From an uncultured Actinomycetes bacterium (lineage in GTDB: Bacteria; Actinomycetota; Acidimicrobiia; Acidimicrobiales; RAAP-2), in the NCBI GenBank assembly GCA_903848885.1, contig CAINHL010000039.1:1-34423 (forward strand): a DNA stretch of 34,423 nt, given 5' to 3'. Both the position numbers and the translations under genes were made by a program. The notes beneath the pieces were generated by a model. The model saw only the letters and a program-made list of their open reading frames with translations. It ran no database searches and was not told the DNA's origin. Below, piece after piece: positions 18,369 to 27,187 of the stretch (position 1 is the stretch's first letter; the number at the start of each line of letters is the position of its first letter).

Positions 18369-18730
18369 TACCCGCGAGTGACGCGAGTGCTCACTCCGAC
18401 GGTGCCCACGTCTTGGGGAACCGGTGGACGCAGCTTGCGCACGCGCACCATCACTTCGGTAATCTCGCCGTCGAGGGCCAGAATCTTCTCCGCCACCCGG
18501 CTCACCAGGGTTTCGAGCAGCAGGAACTTGCCCTCCACTGTGAGGCGCGAGGTCAAAGTGATGACCGTGGCGTAGTTGGTGGTGCGACGCACGTCGTCGC
18601 TCGTCGCCGCGGCGGCGAAGGGGCGAGTGAAGTCAATATCAAAACTCAGTGGCTGTTCGCGGTCACGTTCTTCGGGCAACAGGCCCACGATGGCGCTGAC
18701 GCGCAGATCGCGAATCTCGACGACGTCCAC
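18368..18730 (-). CDS. folB: Dihydroneopterin aldolase
   Basis: IRDLRVSAIVGLLPEERDREQPLSFDIDF; TTNYATVITLTSRLTVEGKFLLLETLVSRVAEKIL. Confidence 0.88.
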   Translation of the reverse strand: MDVVEIRDLRVSAIVGLLPEERDREQPLSFDIDFTRPFAAAATSDDVRRTTNYATVITLTSRLTVEGKFLLLETLVSRVAEKILALDGEITEVMVRVRKLRPPVPQDVGTVGVSTRVTRG

Positions 18731-19228
18731 TTAGGCCTCACCACCGAGGTCGTTCAGCAGAGCACGGCCGTCGGGACCGATAGAACGCCGAAAGAGTCGC
18801 TCCGTCATGGTGATGGCCTGCGTGGTCGAGGTGCACCGTCCCGAGAAAATGAGGTAGCCGGCGATGACGCCGACCAGTCGGTCGCTGACTTCGTCGCCGT
18901 GCAACAGCACCACGTCCGTGCCCGTGAGGGCCTTGTGGAGATCTTCGTAACACGCGAGGAGGACTTGGTGCTGCTCGGGGCCTTGACGCAGGGCGTAGTG
19001 GCTGGCCTTGAGACCGTGCTCGGTGTAGGAGGAGAGGTTGGCCATCGCAGGGAGAATGGAAATAATGCGGGTAAAGCCCTGGTGCTTCAGCCACAGGAGT
19101 TCTTCGTCGCGGCGTACCTTGCGGTGGACCAGCGTGGAGCCGCCGGGACGTTCGGAAACGGCCAGCCGCTCGCGGAACACCCAGGTGAAATTACGTGGCT
19201 CGATGCCCGCTGCCCACTTACCCCTCAC
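18731..19228 (-). CDS. Tyrosine/dual-specificity-phosphatase-like protein, predicted catalytically inactive
   Basis: N-terminal NFTWVFRERLAVSERPGG and GFTRIISILPA resemble DSP-like folds. The P-loop position reads VVLLHGDEVSDRLVGVIAGYLI, where the CX5R Cys is Gly. GTG start overlaps the folP stop; the next gene is folB. Confidence 0.6.
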   Translation of the reverse strand: MRGKWAAGIEPRNFTWVFRERLAVSERPGGSTLVHRKVRRDEELLWLKHQGFTRIISILPAMANLSSYTEHGLKASHYALRQGPEQHQVLLACYEDLHKALTGTDVVLLHGDEVSDRLVGVIAGYLIFSGRCTSTTQAITMTERLFRRSIGPDGRALLNDLGGEA

Positions 19229-20025
19229 GCGATGACCTCCTCGGCCGGTCGTTCCAATAATTCACGCAATGCCACGGCAGCCGTCACGTCGTGCACACGA
19301 ACCATAGTCGCGCCTTCCATCATCGCGAAGGCGTTTGCGGCTAAAGATGCTTCATAACGCTCTTCCACTGGCAGACCACTTCCCGAGAGGTCACTGAGGA
19401 AGCGCTTGCGACTGGTGCCGATGAGCAGTCCCGCACCGTGGCGATCGGCCATCTCGCGCAGTTCGCTCGTGGCCGCCAACAGCGACACGTTGTGTTGGGT
19501 GGTCTTGCCAAAGCCAATACCCGGATCCAACCAGAGCTTCGTCACTCCCGCCGACCTGGCCCGAAGGGCGAGGTGATCGAGGAAGGCGGAAACCTCCGCC
19601 ACCACGTCGGTATAGGTGGGGTTTACTTGCATGGTGCGTGCGTCACCTTGGCGGTGCATGCCGACGTAACCAACGCCCAATTCTCCGGCAACTTCCGCCA
19701 AAGTAGCCGAGACGTCATTTATCACGGTCGCCCCCACAGCCACTGCGGCACGAGCGACGGCTTCTTTTTGGGTGTCAATGGAAACGGGTCCGAAGGCCGA
19801 TAGGGCCTGAACGACGGGAACAACTCGGGCGAGTTCTTCTGATTCCGACACGTCATCGGCACCCGGACGAGTGGACTCGCCGCCCACGTCCACGATGTCG
19901 ACTCCCGCTGCGAACATCGCCATCCCGGTGGTGAGCGCTTCTTCAATGGAAGCGACCCGCGACGCGGGGAAAAATGAATCCGAGGTCACGTTGATGATGC
20001 CCATCACCGATGGACCAGCGTTCAT
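19225..20025 (-). CDS. folP: Dihydropteroate synthase
   Basis: [74 protein letters not shown] at 20025 overlaps the folE stop (ATGA). The ORF-track start at 20154 is too long. Confidence 0.94.
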   Translation of the reverse strand: MNAGPSVMGIINVTSDSFFPASRVASIEEALTTGMAMFAAGVDIVDVGGESTRPGADDVSESEELARVVPVVQALSAFGPVSIDTQKEAVARAAVAVGATVINDVSATLAEVAGELGVGYVGMHRQGDARTMQVNPTYTDVVAEVSAFLDHLALRARSAGVTKLWLDPGIGFGKTTQHNVSLLAATSELREMADRHGAGLLIGTSRKRFLSDLSGSGLPVEERYEASLAANAFAMMEGATMVRVHDVTAAVALRELLERPAEEVIA

Positions 20026-20597
20026 GCGCCCCGCCGTTGATGAATAAAGTTGAGAACTTCGGCGCGCGAGGCGGGGTCGGTACGGAATGTACCGCGCACC
20101 GCGGAGGTCACCGTGGTGGAACCGGCCTTCTTCACTCCGCGCATGCTCATGCAAAAGTGTTCCGCTTCAATCACCACGATGGAACCGCGCGGCTGGAGCT
20201 CGCGCTCCATGGCGTCCACGATTTGGGTGGTCATGCGCTCTTGGACTTGCAAGCGACGGGCGTAGCCCTCGACCAAGCGAGCCATTTTGGAAAGTCCGGT
20301 AATGCGACCGCTGTCGCCCGGGAGGTAGGCCACGTGGGCGTGGCCCATGAAGGGCACCAGGTGATGTTCGCAGAGCGAGGTAAAGGGGATGTCGCGCACC
20401 AGAATCATTTCGTCGTGACCTTGCTCGAACGTCACTTGCAAGTGCCGACCAGGGTCCTCGTCCATACCCCCGAAGAGTTCTTCGTACATGTCGGCCACGC
20501 GACGCGGAGTGTCGAGCAAGCCGTCGCGGTTCACGTCTTCGCCAATAGCGGCCAAGAGTTCGCGGATGGCCGCGGCGGCGCGGGGCTGGTCGATCAC
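20022..20597 (-). CDS. folE: GTP cyclohydrolase I
   Basis: [75 protein letters not shown]. Confidence 0.96.
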   Translation of the reverse strand: MIDQPRAAAAIRELLAAIGEDVNRDGLLDTPRRVADMYEELFGGMDEDPGRHLQVTFEQGHDEMILVRDIPFTSLCEHHLVPFMGHAHVAYLPGDSGRITGLSKMARLVEGYARRLQVQERMTTQIVDAMERELQPRGSIVVIEAEHFCMSMRGVKKAGSTTVTSAVRGTFRTDPASRAEVLNFIHQRRGA

Positions 20598-21166
20598 GGG
20601 GTGCCCGTGAATTCGTAAATGCCGTCCAAGTTACGCAGTCGTTCGTTGACGTCGAGGCCGTAACCCACGACGAAATCCGGTTGAATGCGAAAGCCGGTGT
20701 AGCGAATGGTTTGCTCGACGCGTTGCTCGCCTTCTTTAAACAACAACGCGCAAACTTCCAGTGACGCCGGACTGCGAGCTCCGAGATACTGACGCAGATA
20801 GTTCAAGGTGAGTCCCGAATCCACGATGTCTTCCACCACGATGACGTGGCGTCCGGCGATCTCGGCGTCAAGGTCCTTGACGATGCGCACCACTCCCGAG
20901 GACTTGGTAGCCGCTCCGTAGGAGGACACGGCCATGAAGTCAATATCCACGGGGAGTTCGATGGTCTTCATGAGATCACTCATAAAGACCATCGCGCCTT
21001 TGAGCACTCCAATTAAGAGGGGTGGGCGACTGGCGTAGTCACGAGTAATTTCAGCTCCGAGCTGCGCGACGCGGGCGTGAAGTTCCTGTGGCGAAATGAT
21101 GACCCGGCCCAATTCGTGGGCGGCCCACTGCGGAATTTCGTCATCGCGGTGGTCGGTCATTGGCAC
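20594..21166 (-). CDS. hpt: Hypoxanthine phosphoribosyltransferase
   Basis: [22 protein letters not shown] loop [39 protein letters not shown]. Confidence 0.94.
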   Translation of the reverse strand: MPMTDHRDDEIPQWAAHELGRVIISPQELHARVAQLGAEITRDYASRPPLLIGVLKGAMVFMSDLMKTIELPVDIDFMAVSSYGAATKSSGVVRIVKDLDAEIAGRHVIVVEDIVDSGLTLNYLRQYLGARSPASLEVCALLFKEGEQRVEQTIRYTGFRIQPDFVVGYGLDVNERLRNLDGIYEFTGTP

Positions 21167-21185
21167 CCAGCGTAGTGGGTGGGCT

Positions 21186-22088
21186 TTAGCCCAGTTTCAG
21201 AAATTGCTCGTGTCGAGAGAGTCGTCGACCACCGGAAAGTTCGGTGGCCTGGCACTCGCCCCGGATCACTTCGATGGCCCGTTCCACCTCGGCCGCCGTG
21301 GGTGGGTGGGTGCCGTCGCCCATATCGGCGGTGGTCAAATGTGGTCGCAACCACGCCCGCAGCCGCGCCACCGGCCAGGTGGCCAGTTCACGGCAGTTCA
21401 ACTCGCCGAGACCGAATGCCGCGTCCGGGGACGCCACTTCTTCTAACCACTGACGCTCTCCCGCCATCAGTTCGGCTTGGCGGGCCAGAATCGGCACCAC
21501 GTCGCGGTCGGCCAGCTCGTTTAAAACGGGAACTAGTTGCGCCCGCACGGCGTTGCGTTTGAGTGCCAGGTCGTCGTTGGACTCATCGTGGGCGAAGGGA
21601 CGACCACTGGCTTCGACGTAGGCACGAAGCTCCGATCGGCGCACCCGAAGAAGGGGTTTGGTGGAATCTCCCACCATGGGTGACAGACCTGCCAGTCCGG
21701 CTCCCCGCATCAAGTTCAAGAGTTGGGTTTCGGCCAGATCATCCATGGTGTGACCGGTCAGGGCGTCGGGGGGCAGGACGCCACGACGAGCGGCGCGGGC
21801 CCGGGATTCAAAGTTCCCCTCCCCGTCGAGAACGACATCATGAACGGTGCAGGCCAGAGACAAATCGGCGGCTAAGTGCCGGACCAATTCGGCGTCATGG
21901 CCACTGCGGGGCCGCACGTGATGATCCACGTGGTGGAGGTGGGGAATGAGTCCGGCTTCCACGGCCAGCAGGGTCATTCCCACCGAGTCGGGACCGCCCG
22001 ACACCGCGAGGTTAACCAGACTCCCCGCAGGAGGGAAGAGACACTGAGATAAAAGGTCCGCCACATTGGATACGATACGCCGTGCCAC
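21186..22088 (-). CDS. tilS: tRNA(Ile)-lysidine synthetase TilS (short form)
   Basis: LAVSGGPDSVGMTLLAVEAG (PP-loop); HHVRPRSGHDAELVRHLAADL; GHTMDDLAETQLLNLMRGAGLAGLSPM. Confidence 0.9.
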   Translation of the reverse strand: MARRIVSNVADLLSQCLFPPAGSLVNLAVSGGPDSVGMTLLAVEAGLIPHLHHVDHHVRPRSGHDAELVRHLAADLSLACTVHDVVLDGEGNFESRARAARRGVLPPDALTGHTMDDLAETQLLNLMRGAGLAGLSPMVGDSTKPLLRVRRSELRAYVEASGRPFAHDESNDDLALKRNAVRAQLVPVLNELADRDVVPILARQAELMAGERQWLEEVASPDAAFGLGELNCRELATWPVARLRAWLRPHLTTADMGDGTHPPTAAEVERAIEVIRGECQATELSGGRRLSRHEQFLKLG

Positions 22089-22837
22089 CGACCAGCCCCC
22101 TGCGACACCAGAGTCGAGGATCTCTCGGGGTGTACGTCTTTGATGAGCTCACCGTTCCGGGTCTGGACGTGATTGTGACCGAACGCCTCGGCGGGGTCAG
22201 CTCCGGCCCCTACGACTCGCTCAATTTGGGTCTTCACGTCGGCGACGACGCGGAGAAAGTTCACGAAAACCGGAGCCGCGTGGCTGCGGCCTTGGGGGCG
22301 GAGGAGCTCTGCATCGTCCGACAAGTGCACGGATCGCGGATTCTGCTGGCCGCCGCAACCGATGCCAGTGACCAAGCCGACGCTCTCCTTATTACTAAGG
22401 GTGGACCGGCAGCGGCCATCTTGGTGGCCGACTGCGTTCCCCTCATCGTGATTGATCCCGTCGAACAACGAGCAGTCCTGGTGCACGCCGGTTGGAAGGG
22501 TTTAGCCGCGGGGATTGTGGAGTCCGCTATTCGAGAACTCGGGAACCCCGAACGACTGTTAGTGGCCGTGGGTCCTTCCATTTCCGGTGAGGCCTACCAA
22601 GTCGGACCCGACGTCATTGACGCCCAGGTCCTCTTTCGCGCGTGCGCCACTCCCGATATCGGTGATCGCTGGCGACTGGATCTTCGCCGCGCCACGCTGG
22701 CCATCGTGACGGAGGCGGGAGTGCCTGAAGGGCGAGTGACGATGAGCGCCCAGGTCACCGACGGGGGAGAAAGCTTTTTTTCCGACCGGGCACTACGGCC
22801 ATGTGGTCGCTTCGCTCTCGCGGCACGCTGGACCTAG
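22082..22837 (+). CDS. pgeF: Multicopper polyphenol oxidase / purine nucleoside phosphorylase PgeF (YfiH family)
   Basis: TERLGGVSSGPYDSLNLGLHVGDD; RQVHGSRI; ADCVPLIVIDP..AVLVHAGWKGLAAGIVE; FSDRALRPCGRFALAARW. Exact start uncertain; overlaps the divergent tilS start. Confidence 0.88.
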   Translation: MPPTSPLRHQSRGSLGVYVFDELTVPGLDVIVTERLGGVSSGPYDSLNLGLHVGDDAEKVHENRSRVAAALGAEELCIVRQVHGSRILLAAATDASDQADALLITKGGPAAAILVADCVPLIVIDPVEQRAVLVHAGWKGLAAGIVESAIRELGNPERLLVAVGPSISGEAYQVGPDVIDAQVLFRACATPDIGDRWRLDLRRATLAIVTEAGVPEGRVTMSAQVTDGGESFFSDRALRPCGRFALAARWT

Positions 22838-22867
22838 GCTGAGTACCACTATGGGAGTGGTTCACTA

Positions 22868-24154
22868 ATGCCGAAGCGCGCCGACCTCTTCTCCTACCGC
22901 GAACTGGAAATCAGCGCCGACCGCATGATCGGGCACTACGAACTTGACGGGCGGCGATTCCGCGAGGAAATCATTTTTTCCCTTGACGGTTCCCTCGATA
23001 CCGCAGCTGGCCGGCTGCTGGCCGAACTCTGGTTCCTTCTGGCCGGACTCTCCTATTACAAGGCCGGAGCCGCGTACGTCATTGATTTTGGAGACCACCA
23101 GGTCGGCCCCGCGGCGCGGGCCCTCATGGAAGCGGCCGTGGTCGATGGTCTCGGAGAATTCGCCTTTCGCAACCAGCTCGATCTCCGTGATGTTCTCTAC
23201 ACCGGTGGAACCTCCGGCTCACACGCCCACCCCCACCTCGACCCCACCAAAGTCCTCACCCCGTTTGGTGGAGGGATCGACTCCATCGTGACCGTGGAGT
23301 CCCTTCCCGCAAATATCGGTCAACGACTCTTCGTGGTGAGCCCCGCCAGTGGGAGCTTCGCTCCCCTCGAGGCGGCTGCGGCCGTGACCGGTCGTGGCGT
23401 GGCGCGAGCCACGCGGCAACTCGATCCCGAAATTCTCAAAAAGGACGAAAAAGTTTTCAACGGCCACGTCCCCGTCACCGCCATGGTGACCTTGTTGGCG
23501 GTAATTGCCGCGGTCGCGGAGGGTTGTGGTGGAGTGGTGATGAGTAACGAGCACTCAGCCTCTATCCCCAACGTGGTGCACGAGGGTGGGTCGGTGAATC
23601 ACCAATGGAGCAAGTCGGACGTCGCCGAGCTACTCATTGCCGACGCCGTGGCCGAGAGAATCGGTGCGGAATTCATAGTGGCCAGTGCCCTGCGTGATCG
23701 CAGCGAGTTATGGGTCGCCCAGCGCTTCGCCGCGCTCGGGCAGTATCACGAAAGTTTTCGTTCGTGCAACAAGGCCTTCGCGCAGGAAGTTTCGAACCGC
23801 GCTTCCCATTGGTGCGGGGTATGTGACAAGTGTCTCTTCATTGCGCTGGTGCTCGCACCCTTTATTGAGCGTTCGTCTCTCCGTGAATTTTTAGGATGTG
23901 AGCCCTTGAGCGATCCCCAACTGGTGGGTTCGCTACGCACCCTGGTAGGACTCGGCCACGAGAAGAAGCCTTTCGAATGCGTCGGCGACCCTGACGAATG
24001 CGGAGTGGCTCTGCGGGAAGTGGCCACCATGTCGGAATGGTCAGACGTCCCCGCGCTGGCTGAAATTGCCCATCAACTTCCACGCCACCCCACTCTCGAT
24101 GATGCCTTGACCACCCAAGGAGCCAGCCGTGTCCCGGCCACGTGGATTTTCTGA
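22868..24154 (+). CDS. murL: MurL-like UDP-N-acetyl-alpha-D-muramoyl-L-alanyl-L-glutamate epimerase
   Basis: PP-loop-like TPFGGGIDSIVTVE; VMSNEHSASIPN; HWCGVCDKCLFIALVLAPF; immediately upstream of and overlapping a MurD-family ligase, as in characterised murL-murD2 loci. Confidence 0.75.
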   Translation: MPKRADLFSYRELEISADRMIGHYELDGRRFREEIIFSLDGSLDTAAGRLLAELWFLLAGLSYYKAGAAYVIDFGDHQVGPAARALMEAAVVDGLGEFAFRNQLDLRDVLYTGGTSGSHAHPHLDPTKVLTPFGGGIDSIVTVESLPANIGQRLFVVSPASGSFAPLEAAAAVTGRGVARATRQLDPEILKKDEKVFNGHVPVTAMVTLLAVIAAVAEGCGGVVMSNEHSASIPNVVHEGGSVNHQWSKSDVAELLIADAVAERIGAEFIVASALRDRSELWVAQRFAALGQYHESFRSCNKAFAQEVSNRASHWCGVCDKCLFIALVLAPFIERSSLREFLGCEPLSDPQLVGSLRTLVGLGHEKKPFECVGDPDECGVALREVATMSEWSDVPALAEIAHQLPRHPTLDDALTTQGASRVPATWIF

Positions 24155-25439
24155 TCTCGCCGGACAGCGAGTCGGCATTTGGGGACTCGGGATAGAAGGC
24201 CGCGCCGCCCAGCGAGCCCTGCTCGCGGTCGGTGTCACGCCCGTTCTGGTTGATGACGCTCGCTTAGATGACCCCGACGTCCTCGTGACCACCGAGGGTG
24301 GGCTCGAGGCTCTCGCGACCTGTCAGGTGGTACTCAAGAGCCCCGGTATTTCGAAGTATCGAGATGATGTCGAACAGCTGCGTCACGCAGGAGTGAATGT
24401 CACCTCGGCCCTCGCGGTGTGGCTCGCCGGAACGGACCGATCACGAGTGATTGCGGTGACGGGGACCAAGGGGAAAAGCACGACCACCTCTCTTATTACC
24501 TTCATGCTCGGTACCATCGGTATTCCCGCAGTGAGCGCCGGGAACATCGGCGTGCCCCCGTATGACCCCGACGCTGACCTAGGCGCTCAAATGATCGTTC
24601 TCGAAGTCTCGAGTTTTCAGGCCTGCGACATTCGTGACTCGCCCGCCATCGTCGCAATTACTTCACTCGGCGAGGACCACATCGACTGGCACGGTTCACG
24701 GGAGAATTACCACCGCGACAAACTGTCGCTGACGCACGCTGAGGGCGAACACACGACCCTCCTTGCCAATTCGGCAGAACTGACGCAACGAGAATCTGAA
24801 TTCGGCGGCGAGGTAAGGATTTCCGGTTCGGATGAAGCCAAGCTCGCTACATCGCTCGGTCTCCTCGGAGAACACAACGCCCGGAACGTGAGTCTTGCAC
24901 TTGCCGTGACCTCTCACGTATCGCGCCACAATCTAGAAACTACGCGAGCCGCCGTCGAAGAGAATTGCACTTCCTACTCAGCCCTTCCTGGGAGATTCAG
25001 CCTCGTCTGCGAACGTGACGGTGTGAGCTTCATCGACGATGGCCTGGCGACTAGTCCGCTACCAGTGATTGCGGCACTGCAAATCTGCGGGGACTCACCG
25101 GTTTCGCTCTTGGTCGGTGGTTTTGATCGTGGTGTTGACTACCAAGGGCTTGTCGATGCGATATCGAATCGTTCGGCGAAAACTCAAATTTTTACGTTCG
25201 GGCCAGCGGGAAAAAGAATCGCTGAACTCTGCGAAAGCGGGGACTCATTGAGTTTTGATACCTTCGAAGAAGCCGTGAGAGCCGCATGCGCACGTACCAG
25301 TAGTGGTTTCGTTCTCTTTTCACCTGCCGCACCAAGCTTCGACGAGTACAAAAACTGGTTACAGCGTTCACTACATTTTCGAGATGTGGTATGGAGCCCC
25401 GGGACGGAATTGAACCGTCGACCTGCTCATTACGAGTGA
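24129..25439 (+). CDS. murD2: MurD-family UDP-N-acetylmuramoyl-L-alanine--glutamate ligase, probably MurD2 type (L-Glu adding)
   Basis: GIWGLGIEGRAAQRALL; VIAVTGTKGKSTTTSL; VLEVSSFQ; SLGEDHIDWHGS; FIDDGLATSPLPVIAAL in place of canonical NDSKATN; SPAAPSFDEYKNW. Confidence 0.85.
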   Translation: MSRPRGFSDLAGQRVGIWGLGIEGRAAQRALLAVGVTPVLVDDARLDDPDVLVTTEGGLEALATCQVVLKSPGISKYRDDVEQLRHAGVNVTSALAVWLAGTDRSRVIAVTGTKGKSTTTSLITFMLGTIGIPAVSAGNIGVPPYDPDADLGAQMIVLEVSSFQACDIRDSPAIVAITSLGEDHIDWHGSRENYHRDKLSLTHAEGEHTTLLANSAELTQRESEFGGEVRISGSDEAKLATSLGLLGEHNARNVSLALAVTSHVSRHNLETTRAAVEENCTSYSALPGRFSLVCERDGVSFIDDGLATSPLPVIAALQICGDSPVSLLVGGFDRGVDYQGLVDAISNRSAKTQIFTFGPAGKRIAELCESGDSLSFDTFEEAVRAACARTSSGFVLFSPAAPSFDEYKNWLQRSLHFRDVVWSPGTELNRRPAHYE

Positions 25440-25466
25440 GCTGCTCTGCCGCTGAGCTACCGGGGC
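25395..25466 (-). tRNA. tRNA-Thr (anticodon CGU)
   Basis: Minus strand GCCCCGGTAGCTCAGCGGCAGAGCAGCTCACTCGTAATGAGCAGGTCGACGGTTCAATTCCGTCCCGGGGCT: complete cloverleaf, anticodon loop CTCGTAA; no encoded CCA. Confidence 0.93.
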
Positions 25467-25508
25467 GTAGCGCTACAGGCTAACCGAAAAGGGCTGCTCG
25501 CCCCCACA

Positions 25509-26579
25509 TCAGACGTTGGCGAGGTGGACGATGAGATTGGTAAGGAGAAGTTCCTCGTTCACCACCGACAGTCTCTGCGAGGTATCACTAATCAGTTCGA
25601 TGGCCGTCACTGCGGCCTGGGTTTGACTGGTGGCGCGCGGGTCCTTGTCCCCCATTCCTTCTAAGCCGGCAATGAGGCGTTGGTGATAGACGTCGGCGAG
25701 GGAACGTAGTCCGAAGCGCAGGTCGTCAATGCGAAAGCGACGTACTTCTCGCTTGTGACGGGTTTCGATGTCCTTGCGCCCCGTCACCGTGCGCAGGCCC
25801 ACGGACTTGGCGTTGTCGATCAGGCGCTGGAGTTCTTCCTTTTGAATTTCCTCCAGTGGCTCCACCGCCACGTCGAGAGCTTCGAAGATCTCCTTGACCA
25901 CTCGCGCACTCGTGGCGTGGGTGCCGTTCAGGGTGTCGGGGAGAGATTGCCACAGGTGGACGCGGTCCGAGAAGGCTCGGTCTCTCACCAAGACCCGAGC
26001 ACGCCGCAAATCGCCCGCCGCAGCGGCCGCGGCCGCCCGGGCGGCCAGCGTGGCGTAGCCATCGCGCACTAAATAATCCACGATGGCTTCTTCACTCAGC
26101 GCCACGAAAGGAACTTCAACGCAACGCGAGACCACCGTGACCAAAGATTCCGGCAAATTCTCGGCGGTCAAAATGAAGATGGCGTTCGTCGGTGGTTCTT
26201 CGAGAATCTTGAGAAGTTTTCCGGTTTGACCATCAGAGAGTTGAATGTCTTCGAGAATCACAATCTGGAAACGAGCGAGTGGACGACGCCGTGAAATACG
26301 TTCCGCTTCGGCAAATTCGCTCACCGACCAGTTCAGGCCGTGTCGAGTCACCCAGGTGACGTCACTTTCCGAATCGCTGAGTACGCGCCGGCAAGAATCA
26401 CATTCCCCACAACCCTGATTCGCACACAGGAGTGCGGCGGCGAAAGCCCGTGCACCTTCAGCGGTTCCTGAACCAGTGGGCCCCACAAAGAGATAGGCGT
26501 GCACGGGGTGGGCGGCGTGGTGTCGCAGCAGCCCGACGGCGTGTTCTTGGCCTACTACCGCCGAAAAGACGTCGCTCAT
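25509..26579 (-). CDS. holB: DNA polymerase III subunit delta'
   Basis: VVGQEHAVGLLRHHAAHPVHAYLFVGPTGSGTAEGARAFAAALLC; zinc module CANQGCGECDSCRRV; FQIVILEDIQLSDGQTGKLLKILEEPPTNAIFIL. ATG at 26579 overlaps the tmk stop. Confidence 0.92.
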   Translation of the reverse strand: MSDVFSAVVGQEHAVGLLRHHAAHPVHAYLFVGPTGSGTAEGARAFAAALLCANQGCGECDSCRRVLSDSESDVTWVTRHGLNWSVSEFAEAERISRRRPLARFQIVILEDIQLSDGQTGKLLKILEEPPTNAIFILTAENLPESLVTVVSRCVEVPFVALSEEAIVDYLVRDGYATLAARAAAAAAAGDLRRARVLVRDRAFSDRVHLWQSLPDTLNGTHATSARVVKEIFEALDVAVEPLEEIQKEELQRLIDNAKSVGLRTVTGRKDIETRHKREVRRFRIDDLRFGLRSLADVYHQRLIAGLEGMGDKDPRATSQTQAAVTAIELISDTSQRLSVVNEELLLTNLIVHLANV

Positions 26580-27187
26580 AGCCCCGGCCATCCCACCTTC
26601 CGCAAATAACCATTGACCTGCTCGGTGACTGATTCCAGATCACCGTGAGCGTCCACAATCACCCAGTTGTCGGGGTGGCTGCGCGCTTGTTCCAAGAAAC
26701 CTTCGCGCACGCGTTCGTGAAAGTCACGGGCACTGGACTCGAAACGATCCGCACTGTCGGGATGGCGACGCGCATACGCCACCTCGACATCAACATCACA
26801 AAGAATTGTGATGTCTGGTCGGCACTGACCGATGGCTAATTCAGTGGCGTCGAGAAGTTGCCGTACATCCAAGCCCCGGCCAAAGCCTTGGTAGGCAATG
26901 GTGGAGGCGGCGAAACGATCACTCACCACGTGACGTCCACTCACCAGGGCTGGTTCAATAACGCTGCTGACGTGATGTGAACGATCAGCCAACATCAAGA
27001 GGGCTTCGGTTTCCGGCGACATGGGAGTACTGGCATCTAGCAGCCAGCGACGAAGCTCTGCCCCCAAGGGAGTATCGCCGGGCTCAAAGGTAAAGAGAGC
27101 CTCCGCCAGGGCGGCCACGCGACGAGCTTGGGTGCTCTTGCCGGAGGCGTCGATTCCCTCAAAGGCCACGAAGATACCGCGGGTCAC
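26576..27187 (-). CDS. tmk: Thymidylate kinase
   Basis: IFVAFEGIDASGKSTQARRVAAL; LLMLADRSHHVSSVIEPALVSGRHVVSDRFAASTIAYQGFGRGLD. Confidence 0.94.
   Translation of the reverse strand: MTRGIFVAFEGIDASGKSTQARRVAALAEALFTFEPGDTPLGAELRRWLLDASTPMSPETEALLMLADRSHHVSSVIEPALVSGRHVVSDRFAASTIAYQGFGRGLDVRQLLDATELAIGQCRPDITILCDVDVEVAYARRHPDSADRFESSARDFHERVREGFLEQARSHPDNWVIVDAHGDLESVTEQVNGYLRKVGWPGL

Noticed and set aside
17610-18575. 321-aa plus-strand ORF antisense to DUF2520/folK/folB
   Set aside because: Spans three well-supported opposite-strand genes with no coherent protein signature.
18413-19357. 314-aa plus-strand ORF antisense to folB, phosphatase-like gene and folP
   Set aside because: Low-complexity His/Gly-rich composition typical of antisense reading; no domain.
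25467-25476. Perfect 10-bp palindrome gtagcgctac beside the tRNA 5' end
   Set aside because: Too short and isolated to support a function; expected by chance at this scale.
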